A DNA stretch of 64,000 bases from Varibaculum cambriense (GTDB lineage Bacteria; Actinomycetota; Actinomycetes; Actinomycetales; Actinomycetaceae). This document shows positions 25,925 to 35,963 of this stretch, piece after piece. The stretch is taken from the NCBI RefSeq assembly GCF_002848005.1, contig NZ_PKHX01000004.1:124001-188000 (forward strand). Direction: 5' to 3'. How positions within the stretch are numbered: the first letter of the stretch is position 1; each line of letters opens with the position of its first letter. Under the pieces are notes generated by a model. That model saw nothing but the letters and a program-made list of their open reading frames with translations. It made no database searches and was not told where the DNA came from. The position numbers and the translations under genes were made by a program.

Positions 25925-26947
25925 TTACATTCCAAAAACATCGGGGGGACGCTTGGTAATCTGCTGAAAAATCATGCGCGCCTGATTGTTTTGGTAACGA
26001 ATCCAAATCCAAGACTGCACTGCATCGGAATCATAATAAATAACCTGCGCGGTGTGGGGGCCGAGCTCGCGTACCTCTACTTCCGAGGGCGAAGGCGGAG
26101 CCTCTGCCAGCAGTGCCGCTGACTCGGTACGGGAAATCGGAACCCCCAGCTCCCCGATTGACATAAAATCCGGATGCATCAATTCCCTAATTTTTACCCG
26201 GTCGGCACTGGCGCAATACTTTTGAAAACGCAGATCCTCGTCTCTTACTACCTGGGTGATGGCACGTAAATTGGCGGCGGCTCCCCGTGCTGGAGAGCCT
26301 AATCCCCCCACGGCCACCGGCCCGGAATTGGGGCCTTCTCGCCACGAAGTTGCCGTATGCTGGCTCTGATTGGTGCGGGGAAACTTGGTTACGTTATCGG
26401 GAACATCTTTCTTGTTCTTCGGCAGCGGCAATTCGCTTACCACTAAATTCTCTAGGTTCTGCTGGTAATGGCCACTGAGCAATTCGGGGTTAACCCCCGG
26501 ACCTAGGTTTACTTCTTTGCCGTCACGATGCGCATAGACCACTTCGCGGGCATAAATATGTGCCTGGGTTAGCAAGGCTTGTTCCTTAGACCCGGCACAG
26601 GCTACTTGCAAAGATTTTCCTTCTAGAAAATGATCAATATTGCGAATAATAGAAAGATCAGTAACCGGCATCCCATCGAGTTTGCGCCAGTCATTACTGC
26701 GCCATTGATGCCGCCAGGTTTGCAGCACTGCCGCCACATATTCGGAAGAAGTGAAAATAACCAGCGGTTCGTTAACCTGGTGGCAGCGACGCACAAAAGA
26801 AAATACCGCTCTAAATTGGGCTTGCGTAATCGATGCGGAATCCTCCACGTATCCGCATGCCCAATTATCTTGGTCAATCACCCATGCCCAACCCACTAGG
26901 TTAGCTTCTGCAAGCATATAGGCGTCGACTGCAACGGTTAAAGTCAC
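25925..26947 (-). CDS. RNase HI-like domain (catalytic residues lost) fused to an NTF2/DUF4440-like domain
   Basis: In this 340-residue protein, residues 1-145 follow the RNase HI pattern: AVDAY with D8, GWAWV, then IFTSSEYVAAVL, HQWRSNDWRKLDG-like and a leucine-rich end. D8 is kept, but the glutamate expected near 44 is Q44, the aspartate of the T-D-S-x-Y motif is S67, and the final aspartate is not evident. Hydrolysis of RNA in hybrids is therefore unlikely. After a polar linker (170-225) the C-terminal 110 residues resemble the SnoaL/DUF4440 fold (RFQKYCASAD, ELMHPDFMSIGELG). The role is unknown. It ends convergent to sucB and lies 56 bases downstream of folC on the same strand, so it may share folC transcription. 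Confidence 0.7.
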   Translation of the reverse strand: MTLTVAVDAYMLAEANLVGWAWVIDQDNWACGYVEDSASITQAQFRAVFSFVRRCHQVNEPLVIFTSSEYVAAVLQTWRHQWRSNDWRKLDGMPVTDLSIIRNIDHFLEGKSLQVACAGSKEQALLTQAHIYAREVVYAHRDGKEVNLGPGVNPELLSGHYQQNLENLVVSELPLPKNKKDVPDNVTKFPRTNQSQHTATSWREGPNSGPVAVGGLGSPARGAAANLRAITQVVRDEDLRFQKYCASADRVKIRELMHPDFMSIGELGVPISRTESAALLAEAPPSPSEVEVRELGPHTAQVIYYDSDAVQSWIWIRYQNNQARMIFQQITKRPPDVFGM

Positions 26948-27003
26948 CTTGATATCTTTTCACATTTACTAAGAGATTGCTTACTGCTTGCGTAGATCTG
27001 TCC

Positions 27004-28695
27004 TCATTGAGAAGGATTTTCCGATTTTAGTCGTGCCGCCAGTAACTGGCGAGCCTGCCCCGCCAAAACTACCGAACCAAAAATAACGATCCCGACCGCG
27101 TCACCCGGAAGATTTCCTTCTTCTGTTAGGGAGACCGCTTGATCCACTGCATCCAAGAGACTAGGCGCCGCGAATGTTTGCTCGGTCCCAAATACTTCTC
27201 CCGCGATTTTCGCCAGTTCTACCGGTTCCATGGCACGTTCGCCCTCCAGCGGCAAAGTCACCACCGCATCCAGCAACGGCTCCATTTCCGCGAGGATCCC
27301 TTCCACGTTTTTATCGCCCATCGCCGAGAAAACGCCCACTACTTTTTGGAACCCGAACGCATCCTCAATCCCGGCTCTAAGCGCCGCAGCTCCTGCCGGA
27401 TTATGCGCCGCATCGACTATAATTGTAGGAGAACCTCCCAATACCTCCAGGCGCCCGGGAGAACGCGCTGCGTCCAACCCCGCTGCCAGCACTTCCTCCG
27501 AAAGGACTTTGCCTGCTCCCAATGCCTCTACGGCCGTTATGGCCAGGGCAGCGTTAATCGCCTGATGATTACCAAAGAGCGGCAAGTAGAGATCTTGATA
27601 GATGGCTGCCGGGGTGGTGAGGGTAAACATCTGTCCCCCGACCGCCATTTTCTGCTCCCTAACCGTGAAATCTTCTCCGTAAAGGCGCAAAGTCGCATTT
27701 TTCTCCCGGCAAACTTCGCGGATAACCTCTAGAGCTTCTGCTTCTTGCGGCCCGCAAATAACGGTGGCACCCGGTTGAATAATCCCCGCTTTTTCCTTGG
27801 CGATCTGGGCAAGAGTGTTCCCCAACCATTTTTCATGATCGAAAGAAATCGGGCAGATAACCTGCACCGCGCTGTCAAGGACATTGGTGGAATCCCAGCG
27901 TCCCCCCATCCCCACTTCGATTACCCCCACGTCGATAGGAGCGGAAGCAAAAGCTTGGAAAGCCAAGGCGGTTAGATATTCAAAGAAAGAAAGCTGGCCT
28001 TGCCCCGCATTTTCGCCCTCTTTATCAGCGAGGGCGATAATCGGTTCCACGTCCTGGTTGGCTTGCAAGAACGCCTGGGGGCTGATCGGTTCCCCGTCAA
28101 TCGAGATCCGCTCCCGCACGCTCACCAGGTGCGGGGAAGTAAAGCGTCCTACCCGCAGCCCTTGGGCACTCAGCAGACTGTCCGCAATCCGCGCGGTAGA
28201 GGTTTTTCCGTTGGTACCGGCAATATGCAAACTGGGATAAGACAGTTGCGGATCCGAAAGATAGTCGAGGGCGCGCTCGATCCGCGCCTTAGTTGGCGAA
28301 ATATTATGCTCGGGGCGCCGAGAAAGGATCTGGGCATAAACCTGAGCCACCTCGAAATCCGCTTGCAAAGATGCATCAGAAGTTGGCGAATCCGCTGCCG
28401 TTGCTACCGCGGAATTATCGCGACTATTTTCGGGGGTTTCTTCCTCTGCGGCTGCTAAGTCAAGGATTTCCTCGGGCAAAGCGATTCCCCCCGCTTGCAG
28501 CACTGCCCGCAGGCGTTCGCTATCCTGCTGGTCTGCGGAGTTGTCGCTGATGGGCAAATCTATTCGTTCTTCGCGATCGGCTTCCGCCAAATAAGGCAGC
28601 AGATCGGGATCGATCCCCCCGCTTGCGCCGTTAGCATTTTTGGCAATCTCTTCGTACGGGTTAACCTGCCGTTCTTGACCGTCTTGATTATGCAC
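27004..28695 (-). CDS. folC: Bifunctional folylpolyglutamate synthase / dihydrofolate synthase
   Basis: This 563-residue Mur-ligase-family enzyme adds glutamate to dihydropteroate and to folates. The ATP loop HIAGTNGKTSTARI is near residue 155, with FTSPHLVSVRERI after it, then FDHEKWLGNTLAQIAKEKAG and VDAAHNPAGA in the C-terminal domain. The first 110 residues are an acidic, poorly conserved extension (DREERIDLPISDN, AAEEETPEN) of a kind seen in actinobacterial FolC. Dihydrofolate synthase activity is assumed from the family. The start leaves about 230 bp to the divergent kinase gene. Confidence 0.93.
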   Translation of the reverse strand: MHNQDGQERQVNPYEEIAKNANGASGGIDPDLLPYLAEADREERIDLPISDNSADQQDSERLRAVLQAGGIALPEEILDLAAAEEETPENSRDNSAVATAADSPTSDASLQADFEVAQVYAQILSRRPEHNISPTKARIERALDYLSDPQLSYPSLHIAGTNGKTSTARIADSLLSAQGLRVGRFTSPHLVSVRERISIDGEPISPQAFLQANQDVEPIIALADKEGENAGQGQLSFFEYLTALAFQAFASAPIDVGVIEVGMGGRWDSTNVLDSAVQVICPISFDHEKWLGNTLAQIAKEKAGIIQPGATVICGPQEAEALEVIREVCREKNATLRLYGEDFTVREQKMAVGGQMFTLTTPAAIYQDLYLPLFGNHQAINAALAITAVEALGAGKVLSEEVLAAGLDAARSPGRLEVLGGSPTIIVDAAHNPAGAAALRAGIEDAFGFQKVVGVFSAMGDKNVEGILAEMEPLLDAVVTLPLEGERAMEPVELAKIAGEVFGTEQTFAAPSLLDAVDQAVSLTEEGNLPGDAVGIVIFGSVVLAGQARQLLAARLKSENPSQ

Positions 28696-28822
28696 TTGTT
28701 CCCCCTTTTCAGCTCATATCCTACTGAGGGCGCGCCCACCCTCCCAAGTTTTACGCTCTTCGCTGCTAAAACTGTCCGGTTCCTGCTCCCTCGAAACAGT
28801 AAAAGTTCCCTATCGCCAGTGG

Positions 28823-28843
28823 TTTAACAAAATAAATGTTAAA
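28823..28843. promoter_or_regulatory. Candidate DeoR-type operator upstream of FGGY kinase
   Basis: A perfect inverted repeat, TTTAACA (28,823-28,829), AAATAAA, TGTTAAA (28,837-28,843), lies 86 bases before the kinase start in the divergent folC/kinase region. More TGTT/AACA half-sites follow to about 28,870. It is a good candidate for binding by the DeoR-family protein encoded at the end of this operon. Confidence 0.5.
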
Positions 28844-28928
28844 TAAAACAGTAAAATTGTTGTATTTTGGATTTTTCTTAGTTACCCTGGAATTGTCAGC
28901 TTCCACATTCGAAGGAGAATGCAAAAAC

Positions 28929-30503
28929 ATGACGAAAGAACAGCACCGCCTATCCGAAGGTCCTTTGGTAGTAGCAATCGACTCCTCTACTACCTCGTCA
29001 AAAGCCATTTTGGTGGATGCCGCCGGTACCGTATGGCATACCGCCAAACGCAATATTCAGCTCCACACCCCCGCGATGGATCACTATGAACATAATCCTT
29101 TGCGCTGGTGGGAAAGTGTTTACGCTGTAATCGGAGAAGTGTTATCCAAGATTAGCGCCAAAGATCGCGAACGGGTTGCCGCCATCGGCATCACCCATCA
29201 ACGCGAATCGTTCGCTCCCTTTGATAAAGATGGTCGCCCCTTGCGTAACGGGATTTTGTGGCTAGATGGCCGCGCCACCGACCAGATCCGCAAATACGGT
29301 AATGAACACATTCATCAACTTTCCGGTAAACCGGCTGGGGTTACCCCCGGCATTTACAAGATGGCCTGGGTTAAAGAACATGAGCCCGAAGTTTTCAAGA
29401 AAGCCTATAAAGTGGTGGAAGTCCACGGTTATATTGCCTTCCGCCTGACCGGTAAATGGGTATCCTCGCAAGCCGCCACCGATTCCCTGGGTCTTTTCGA
29501 TGTCCAAAAACGCGACTATGCTCCCGAGCTTTTGGAGATCGCCGGAGTCACCCGGGAACAGATGGCCGACCTGGTAGAACCGTCCAAACCTATGGGAACT
29601 CTCCTGCCGGATCTGGCAGCCGAATGGGGAATTAAAGAAGTCCCGATTATTGCTGGCCTGGGCGATGGACAAGCCGCCGGTATCGGTGCGGCGGCCACCA
29701 GCCCGGAAGTAGCGTTCCTCAACCTGGGCACTGCGGTGAATGCGGGCGTGGAATCCCCGGAGTATCGCTATGACCCGGTATTCCGCACCCACGTGTCTGG
29801 AATCCCCGGAAACTACGTGTTCGAAGTACTCCAGTCTTCCGGATCCTACCTGGCTGGTTGGTTTAGGGAAGCGCTTGGCGACCCCAAACTGCTAGGCGAG
29901 CCGGATCCCGCCCTTGATGATGCTGCCTCCCAGATTCCGCCGGGCTGTGAAGGCTTGATCACCTTGCCGTATTGGAATGCGGTACAAAGCCCCTACTGGG
30001 ATTCGGTAGCTCGCGGAGCCGTAGTTGGTTGGCGCGGCACCCATTCGCGCGCCCATATGTATCGTTCTATTTTGGAGTCGATCGGCTTTGAAATGCGTTT
30101 GAACCTGGATTCGATTGAAAAGGGTACCGGAGTCAAGCTCGAAGGATTGCGCGCCATGGGCGGGGGTACCCGTTCGAAGCTATGGCGCCAGATCATGTCG
30201 GATTGTACCGGTTTGCCGATTACCGTTTGCCTCGAAGATGAAATTTCAGCCCTGGGGGCAGCAGTATTGGCGATGGCCTCTACCGGGGTCTACGGCAACA
30301 ATGATGTCGCCACCGCCGCGAAGAAGATGGCACACTATGGCGAAACCATTGAACCGGATATGGAGCTCCACCAGCGCTACCAGGAAGTAGCCAGCGTGCA
30401 GCGCAAACTCTATCCCCGCCTACAAGACATATTCGAAGATTTGCATGACTTGTCGCGCAAGTATCCATCCACCAGGCCCGAGTCCCCAGCGGCCGAGCTA
30501 TAA
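28929..30503 (+). CDS. FGGY-family carbohydrate (glycerol/polyol) kinase
   Basis: This 524-residue sugar kinase has the N-terminal phosphate-binding VAIDSSTTSSKA near 15-26, the glycerol-kinase-like THQRESFAPFD and ILWLDGRA segments near 88-115, and C-terminal GLGDGQAAGIGA and RAMGGGTRSKLW. FGGY enzymes phosphorylate glycerol, pentuloses or other polyols with ATP. The exact substrate cannot be fixed from sequence, and the motif set is nearer to glycerol/erythritol kinases than to xylulose kinases. AAGGAG precedes the start at 28,929. It is followed 15 bases later by a GpsA-like dehydrogenase and then a DeoR regulator, forming a probable three-gene catabolic operon. Confidence 0.88.
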   Translation: MTKEQHRLSEGPLVVAIDSSTTSSKAILVDAAGTVWHTAKRNIQLHTPAMDHYEHNPLRWWESVYAVIGEVLSKISAKDRERVAAIGITHQRESFAPFDKDGRPLRNGILWLDGRATDQIRKYGNEHIHQLSGKPAGVTPGIYKMAWVKEHEPEVFKKAYKVVEVHGYIAFRLTGKWVSSQAATDSLGLFDVQKRDYAPELLEIAGVTREQMADLVEPSKPMGTLLPDLAAEWGIKEVPIIAGLGDGQAAGIGAAATSPEVAFLNLGTAVNAGVESPEYRYDPVFRTHVSGIPGNYVFEVLQSSGSYLAGWFREALGDPKLLGEPDPALDDAASQIPPGCEGLITLPYWNAVQSPYWDSVARGAVVGWRGTHSRAHMYRSILESIGFEMRLNLDSIEKGTGVKLEGLRAMGGGTRSKLWRQIMSDCTGLPITVCLEDEISALGAAVLAMASTGVYGNNDVATAAKKMAHYGETIEPDMELHQRYQEVASVQRKLYPRLQDIFEDLHDLSRKYPSTRPESPAAEL

Positions 30504-30518
30504 GAGAAAAGAGAAACA

Positions 30519-31565
30519 ATGAGTGTTATTACTGTTCTAGGGGCAGGCGCTATGGGCTCTGCCCTGTGTACCCCGGTTGCCGATGCGGGCTGGGAGGTAC
30601 GCCTGTGGGGAACTTGGTTAGACGATCATCTACTCGATGCCGTCGAGGCCGGAAAACCCCATCCGCGCACCAACGAGCCCTTGGCTAAGGGAGTAAAAAC
30701 CTATCGTAGCGACCAGCTGGCAGAAGCTTTGGAAGGGGCTAACGTGGTAGTCATGTCGGTAGCCTCTGTGGGGGTACCTAAGATTACCGAGATGGCGCTG
30801 GCAGGGATGGCGAAGGCCGATGCGATCTGGTTAACTTCGAAGGGGTTCTGCCCCGATGAAAAGGGAATTATTGAGCAGCTACCTACCGCTATTCGCCGCA
30901 TCGCTAAAGAAAATGGCTACGACCAGCTGCCTCCAATCGTAGCGATCGCCGGCCCGGTTAAAGCCAATGAATGTGCGGGGCGCAAACCCACCGCCACCAT
31001 TTTTGGTTGCAAAGATCTGGCGGTAGCCAAGAAATATGCCACCGAAGCATGCACTGAAAACTACGCCATCGAATTCAGCGATGATGAAGTCGGGGTGGAG
31101 ATTTGCGCCCCGATGAAGAACGTGTATGCGATCGCCCTCGGGATTGCCGACGGTCTCGAAGAAGCCACCGGTATCCCCCACCACAACCTGAAAGCCGCCA
31201 CTTTCACCCAGGCCGTCAAAGAAATGTCCCTCCTAGGGCAGTCTCAAGGCGCCAAGATGGAAACTGCTTTCGGTTTGCCGGGGGTTGGCGACCTAGAAGT
31301 TACTGGCCTTTCGGGTCGTAACAAGGTCTACGGAGTGCGTCTAGGACGAGGCGAAAACCCCAAAGAGGCACTGGCAGAAATGGATCGCCTGGAGCAAACC
31401 GTCGAGGGGGTTCCGGCAGCTGCCTTGGCCGCCAAGTTCGTGGAGCAACACGCCTCCGAGATTAAAGATCAGCTGCCGCTACTGGCTGCAGTTAACCAGA
31501 TCCTAGAATCTGAGGATCTATCGGTTAAGGACGTAGTAGCGAAAGCCGTGCTACCTCGTGCCTGA
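30519..31565 (+). CDS. GpsA-like NAD(P)-dependent glycerol-3-phosphate dehydrogenase family protein
   Basis: This 348-residue dehydrogenase has the N-terminal Rossmann motif GAGAMGSAL (8-16) and a C-terminal helical domain bearing CAPMKNVYAIALGIADGL (the family's catalytic Lys), GVGDLEVTG and GRNKVYGVRLGRG. GpsA enzymes reduce dihydroxyacetone phosphate to sn-glycerol-3-phosphate. Here the gene sits between an FGGY kinase and a DeoR regulator, so it may instead oxidise the phosphorylated sugar alcohol made by that kinase. The start follows AAAGAGAAAC. Its end overlaps the next gene by 8 bases. Confidence 0.88.
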   Translation: MSVITVLGAGAMGSALCTPVADAGWEVRLWGTWLDDHLLDAVEAGKPHPRTNEPLAKGVKTYRSDQLAEALEGANVVVMSVASVGVPKITEMALAGMAKADAIWLTSKGFCPDEKGIIEQLPTAIRRIAKENGYDQLPPIVAIAGPVKANECAGRKPTATIFGCKDLAVAKKYATEACTENYAIEFSDDEVGVEICAPMKNVYAIALGIADGLEEATGIPHHNLKAATFTQAVKEMSLLGQSQGAKMETAFGLPGVGDLEVTGLSGRNKVYGVRLGRGENPKEALAEMDRLEQTVEGVPAAALAAKFVEQHASEIKDQLPLLAAVNQILESEDLSVKDVVAKAVLPRA

Positions 31566-32337
31566 GAGTACTAAGTCCACTCCCGCCTCGCGCCAGCAGC
31601 TGATCTTACAGCAGGTGGCGCGAGGCGGTTCGGCACGCGTAGAAGAGCTGGCGGCAAAGCTAGGCGTTTCAGAAATGACGGTCTACCGTGATATTGCCGA
31701 GCTGGAAAAGGGCGGTTTAGTCCAACTAGACCGGAAAGAGATAACCGCGGTGGAGTCTTCGCTTATAGAGGCCTCGGCGCGCTTGCGAATCGCGACTAAC
31801 GCTCCGGTAAAATCCAAATTTGCCCGGTTATCACAAAAATTTTTACGCAGCGGCATGTCGCTGGCCTTAGATGATTCCTCCACGAATCTCCCCCTAGTAG
31901 AAAATCTGGAATCTCTGGCTCCGCTGACCGTGATTACTAATGCCGAGTTCCTGGCGCAACGGATACGGGAGCAAAAGGGAGTGCGCCTGATCTTGTTGGG
32001 AGGCACCTACGAGACTTGGGCAGATGCCTATTTCGGGGATTTAACCGAACTTGCAGTCAGCCAGTTAAACATTGATGTTTGCATTATGTCAGCCACCGCT
32101 ATCAGTCATGGATATTGCTTCCACCCCGATCAGCAGGTGGCGAAATTTAAACGGGCGCTGCTAGCTGCCTCACGGCGCAAAATCCTGGTGGCAGATGCTT
32201 CCAAGTTCCGGCGTTCCGCCCTATTTAAAGTAGGTCCCCTAAGCGACTTCGATACTGCGATTATCGACGGAGATACCCCCGATTGGGCACGCACAGAACT
32301 CAAAGAAAACGGACTCAAAGTGTTAGTCGCTGCTTAA
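31558..32337 (+). CDS. DeoR/GlpR-family transcriptional regulator
   Basis: This 259-residue repressor-type protein has an N-terminal winged helix (VEELAAKLGVSEMTVYRDIA, about 26-45) and a C-terminal DeoRC sensor domain with LALDDSSTN near 102, LLGGTYETWADAYFGD near 147 and LVADASKFRR near 210. DeoR regulators respond to phosphorylated sugars. The GTG start lies 8 bases inside the upstream dehydrogenase gene, so the regulator is coupled to the operon it probably controls through the palindrome at 28,823-28,843. Confidence 0.92.
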   Translation: MPESTKSTPASRQQLILQQVARGGSARVEELAAKLGVSEMTVYRDIAELEKGGLVQLDRKEITAVESSLIEASARLRIATNAPVKSKFARLSQKFLRSGMSLALDDSSTNLPLVENLESLAPLTVITNAEFLAQRIREQKGVRLILLGGTYETWADAYFGDLTELAVSQLNIDVCIMSATAISHGYCFHPDQQVAKFKRALLAASRRKILVADASKFRRSALFKVGPLSDFDTAIIDGDTPDWARTELKENGLKVLVAA

Positions 32338-32354
32338 TCCGCCTGGTCTAAAAA

Positions 32355-32399
32355 AATAAGTTTCCGCCGGCAACTAGGGGTTGCCGGCGGAAACTTATT
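32355..32399 (-). terminator. Terminator downstream of ileS (also between convergent genes)
   Basis: A perfect 19-bp stem (32,355-32,373 with 32,381-32,399; inner part TTTCCGCCGGCAA) has a 7-base loop. On the minus strand it is followed by a run of T, so it terminates ileS. On the plus strand no T-run follows, so it would be a weaker stop for the DeoR operon. Confidence 0.88.
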
Positions 32400-32413
32400 A
32401 CTGTGCAAACCGT

Positions 32414-35400
32414 TTATGCCGTTACCGGATGCACCGCAGTAATATTAATCTTCACCGCATCTTCTGATCCGGCCTGAACTTTAAGGTCCGTAGCCAAGAC
32501 TTCATGAGCGATCATCTGCGCATGAGCCTCAACGCTGGCGACTCGCTCGCTAGGAACTTCCAGCACTAGCTCGATACGGTCAGACACATGCAGATCCTGG
32601 TTTTTACGCTCATCTTGAATGGAGCGTACCAAGTCGCGGGCATAACCTTCGGCTTCTAGCTCGGGGGTGATCTCGGTATCGAGCACCACCACTGCCCCAT
32701 CACCTAAAACCGTGGCCACCTGGCCATCCTCGACCTCTACCGTGGTAGACAGCGAGAACTGGTCTCCACTTAAGGTAACCGGCTGGTCATTAACTACTAC
32801 CTCGGGGAAAACTACCGTTTCGCCCTCTTCTCGCCACTGCCCAGTTTTTTGGGCTTTAAACAGCTGGGAGGTAGCTTTGCGGATCTGAGGGGCAAAGGCT
32901 TTCGGATTCAGCTTCAGTTGCCGCTGCAGTTGCAGTCCCGATTCGCTAGAAGCCTGCAACACTACCTGTTTTACATTTACTTCCCCGGCGATCAATTCCG
33001 AGAAATCTGCCAGCTGCTGGCTATCGTCATCGACTACCGTTAGGGACTGCAGCGGTTGCCGTACCCGCAGGTTATGGGTTTTGCGCAGTGAATGCGTCGC
33101 CGAAACTACTTCCCGCACCATATCCATAGCCGATACCAAAGCCGGATCATCCACCGTATCCGGGATTACCGGGTAGTCGCAGAGATGTACCGACTCTCCC
33201 CCGGTCAGTCCCCGCCAGATTTCTTCGGTCACTAGCGGAGCTAGCGGTGCCATCACTCGCATCAACACTTCTAGGCAGGTGTAAAGCGTGTCGTAAGCTG
33301 CGGCCTCCTCGTTCCAGAAACGATCCCGAGAGGTACGCACATACCAGTTAGTCAGCAAATCCAAATGTTCGCTCACCGCATCGCAAGCCCCCGGAATATC
33401 GTAGCTATCCAGTAGCTCCTTGACGTTTAGTGCCAAGTTGCGGCTGCGCGCCAGCAGATACCGATCCATAACTCCCAGCTGCTCGAGAGTTTTCGGATCC
33501 GCTAGATCCAAGGCTTTCGCTTGATAGCCGGCACCTTTATTGCAAGAACCAGCGTATAGGGCGAAGAAGTAATAAATGTTCCAGAGCGGCAAAATCACGT
33601 GGCGCACCGTATCCCGGATTCCCTCGCTCTTTACCACCAGGTTTCCGCCTCGCACCACCGGGGAGGACATTAGGAACCAACGCATCGCATCCGAACCGTA
33701 GGTGTCGAACACTTCGTTCACATCCGGGTAGTTACGCAGCGACTTCGACATTTTGCGGCCGTCATCGCCGAGCACAATCCCGTGAGAAACACAGGAAGTA
33801 AAGGCCGGACGATCAAAAAGCGCAGTGGCCAAAACGTGTAGCAGGTAGAACCAGCCGCGAGTCTGCCCAATGTATTCCACAATGAAATCACCCGGATAGT
33901 GATCCTCGAACCATTGCTGGTTTTCAAAGGGATAATGCACCTGCGCATAGGGCATGGAACCGGAATCAAACCAGCAATCCAACACGTCCGGGATCCGGCG
34001 CATCATCGATTTGCCGGTGGGATCATCCGGGTTAGGACGCACCAACGTGTCAATAAATGGCCGGTGCAAATCTTTAACTTCCACCCCGAAATCTTTTTCT
34101 AGTTCTGCCAGCGAACCATAAACATCTACGCGCGGATAGGCAGGATCATCAGATTTCCACACCGGAATGGGGCTACCCCAGAAACGGTTACGCGAAATCG
34201 ACCAGTCACGGGCACCCTCCAGCCATTTACCAAACTGTCCATCCTTAATATGCTCGGGCACCCAGCTGATCTGCTGGTTTAGCTCTACCATCCGCTCGCG
34301 GAAGTCGGTTACTTTCACGAACCAAGAGGAAACCGGTTTATAGATCAACGGCTTGCGGCACCGCCAACAGTGCGGATAAGAGTGCACGAAGGACTGTTGC
34401 CGCACCAGCACTGCCCGTTTTTCTTTCGGGGTGCGCGCCAAGGGGCCTTGGTCATCCTCGTTACCCAGGCGGAAGTCGCGAATGATCTGTTTATTCGCAT
34501 CGAAAATCTGCATCCCCTGGTAGTCGGAAACCTCCGCGGTGAACAATCCGGCGTCATCTACCGGGGTGACCGCGTTAATCCCATTGGCGGTTAGCAGGAT
34601 CATATCGTCCTCGCCGTAAGGCGCCTGGTGTACCAGACCGGTACCATCAGTGGTGGTTACAAAGTCTGCCGCCAACACATGATAGGCCTTAGCGCCCGGG
34701 GTTTCCCCCTCGCCTAGCTGGCCTTGGTAGTAGTCAAAAATCGGTTCATAGGAGCGCCCCACCAGCTCTGAACCCGGGTACTCCGCCACAATCTGAGGTT
34801 CTTCGCCCAATTCCTTGGCATAGGCAGGAAGCAGGTCACGCGCGATAATAACTTTCTCCCCGGCAACCGGCGACTCTAGATCCGGGTCTACCTGCACGGT
34901 TACATAAGTAATTTCCGGGCCGACCGCGATTGCCAGGTTAGAGGGCAACGTCCAGGGAGTGGTGGTCCATACCAGCGCCAGCTCTCCGGTTTCCAGGCGG
35001 AGCCCCACGGTCACCGTATTGTCTTGACGATCCTGATAAATATCGTCATCCATTTTCAATTCATGGTTAGACAGCGGAGTCTGGTCGTTCCAGCAATAGG
35101 GCAATACCCGAAAACCTTCATAGGCGAGACCCTTATCGTAGAGCTGTTTAAACGCCCAGATCACCGACTCCATATAGTTAACGTCGAGCGTCTTGTAGTC
35201 GTTATCGAAATCTACCCAACGTGCCTGACGGGTAACGTATTCTTCCCACTCTTTGGTGTAGCGCAGCACTGATTCCCGGCAGGTCTGATTGAATTTTTCA
35301 ATCCCAATACCGCCCGGGCCTTCGATCTCAGATTTGTCTTCAATCTCCAGAATGCGTTCTGCTTCCAATTCTGCCGGCAGTCCGTGCGTGTCCCAGCCAA

Positions 35401-35680
35401 AGCGCCGCTCCACCCGGTGACCTTGCATAGTTTGGTAGCGTCCCACCACATCTTTTACATAGCCGGTCAGCAAATGCCCATAGTGAGGCAAACCGTTAGC
35501 AAAAGGAGGGCCGTCATAGAAGACGAACTCATTAGCTCCCGCATCTCCGGCCTCTCTTTGGGCAATCGACTTGCGGAAAGTGTCGTTCTGCTTCCAATAT
35601 TTCAGGGTCTCTTCCTCTAACTGGGGAAAAGAGGGATTGGCGGAAACATCGCCATCTTTATGCCGCGGATAGTAGCCCAC
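32414..35680 (-). CDS. ileS: Isoleucyl-tRNA synthetase
   Basis: This class Ia synthetase of about 1088 residues charges tRNA-Ile and edits valine. The HIGH-type motif is [16 protein letters not shown] near 55, the CP1 editing region includes [14 protein letters not shown], and the KMSKS loop is [14 protein letters not shown] near 640. The length fits the long IleS type found in actinobacteria. The GTG at 35,680 is preferred because AGGTGAGG stands 6 bases upstream, which is also the sequence the T-box would mask; a GTG four codons further out lacks a site. Expression is controlled by the T-box leader at 35,695-35,880. Confidence 0.96.
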   Translation of the reverse strand: MGYYPRHKDGDVSANPSFPQLEEETLKYWKQNDTFRKSIAQREAGDAGANEFVFYDGPPFANGLPHYGHLLTGYVKDVVGRYQTMQGHRVERRFGWDTHGLPAELEAERILEIEDKSEIEGPGGIGIEKFNQTCRESVLRYTKEWEEYVTRQARWVDFDNDYKTLDVNYMESVIWAFKQLYDKGLAYEGFRVLPYCWNDQTPLSNHELKMDDDIYQDRQDNTVTVGLRLETGELALVWTTTPWTLPSNLAIAVGPEITYVTVQVDPDLESPVAGEKVIIARDLLPAYAKELGEEPQIVAEYPGSELVGRSYEPIFDYYQGQLGEGETPGAKAYHVLAADFVTTTDGTGLVHQAPYGEDDMILLTANGINAVTPVDDAGLFTAEVSDYQGMQIFDANKQIIRDFRLGNEDDQGPLARTPKEKRAVLVRQQSFVHSYPHCWRCRKPLIYKPVSSWFVKVTDFRERMVELNQQISWVPEHIKDGQFGKWLEGARDWSISRNRFWGSPIPVWKSDDPAYPRVDVYGSLAELEKDFGVEVKDLHRPFIDTLVRPNPDDPTGKSMMRRIPDVLDCWFDSGSMPYAQVHYPFENQQWFEDHYPGDFIVEYIGQTRGWFYLLHVLATALFDRPAFTSCVSHGIVLGDDGRKMSKSLRNYPDVNEVFDTYGSDAMRWFLMSSPVVRGGNLVVKSEGIRDTVRHVILPLWNIYYFFALYAGSCNKGAGYQAKALDLADPKTLEQLGVMDRYLLARSRNLALNVKELLDSYDIPGACDAVSEHLDLLTNWYVRTSRDRFWNEEAAAYDTLYTCLEVLMRVMAPLAPLVTEEIWRGLTGGESVHLCDYPVIPDTVDDPALVSAMDMVREVVSATHSLRKTHNLRVRQPLQSLTVVDDDSQQLADFSELIAGEVNVKQVVLQASSESGLQLQRQLKLNPKAFAPQIRKATSQLFKAQKTGQWREEGETVVFPEVVVNDQPVTLSGDQFSLSTTVEVEDGQVATVLGDGAVVVLDTEITPELEAEGYARDLVRSIQDERKNQDLHVSDRIELVLEVPSERVASVEAHAQMIAHEVLATDLKVQAGSEDAVKINITAVHPVTA

Positions 35681-35694
35681 GTTAAACCTCACCT

Positions 35695-35880
35695 ATTTCG
35701 AGCTGTTACTGCCAGTGCCGGGACGTAGGCTTTCCAGCCCCGCGGTACCACCCCGCTTCACCCAAAAATCTGGGCCTCATTAACTGCTGTTACGGGCTTA
35801 CCCGTCTGGTTCTACTGCCTACTTTGAGGGTTCTTCCAGAGGCTCCTCGGTGATAGCCGGATCAACGCCACTTGCAAACA
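35695..35880 (-). promoter_or_regulatory. ileS T-box riboswitch (translational, short Stem I)
   Basis: The minus-strand leader of ileS contains the hallmark T-box bulge GGGGTGGTACCGCGG (35,754-35,740). Upstream, a short hairpin GGCT/AGCC (35,858-35,841) presents ATC, an isoleucine codon, at 35,854-35,852. A CCCAG/TTGGG-type Stem III lies just before the antisequestrator. No T-run terminator is present; instead CCTA-type bases can pair with the AGGTGAGG ribosome-binding site. Such short-Stem-I, translation-controlling T-boxes are known for actinobacterial ileS. Uncharged tRNA-Ile should free the ribosome-binding site. Confidence 0.92.
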
Positions 35881-35963
35881 GCATAGCCGGTTTAACTTTT
35901 TCTGGAAATTTTGTCCGCGCTAAGATAGACACAGTTGGCATAAATCACTTTTTTGGAGGACGC

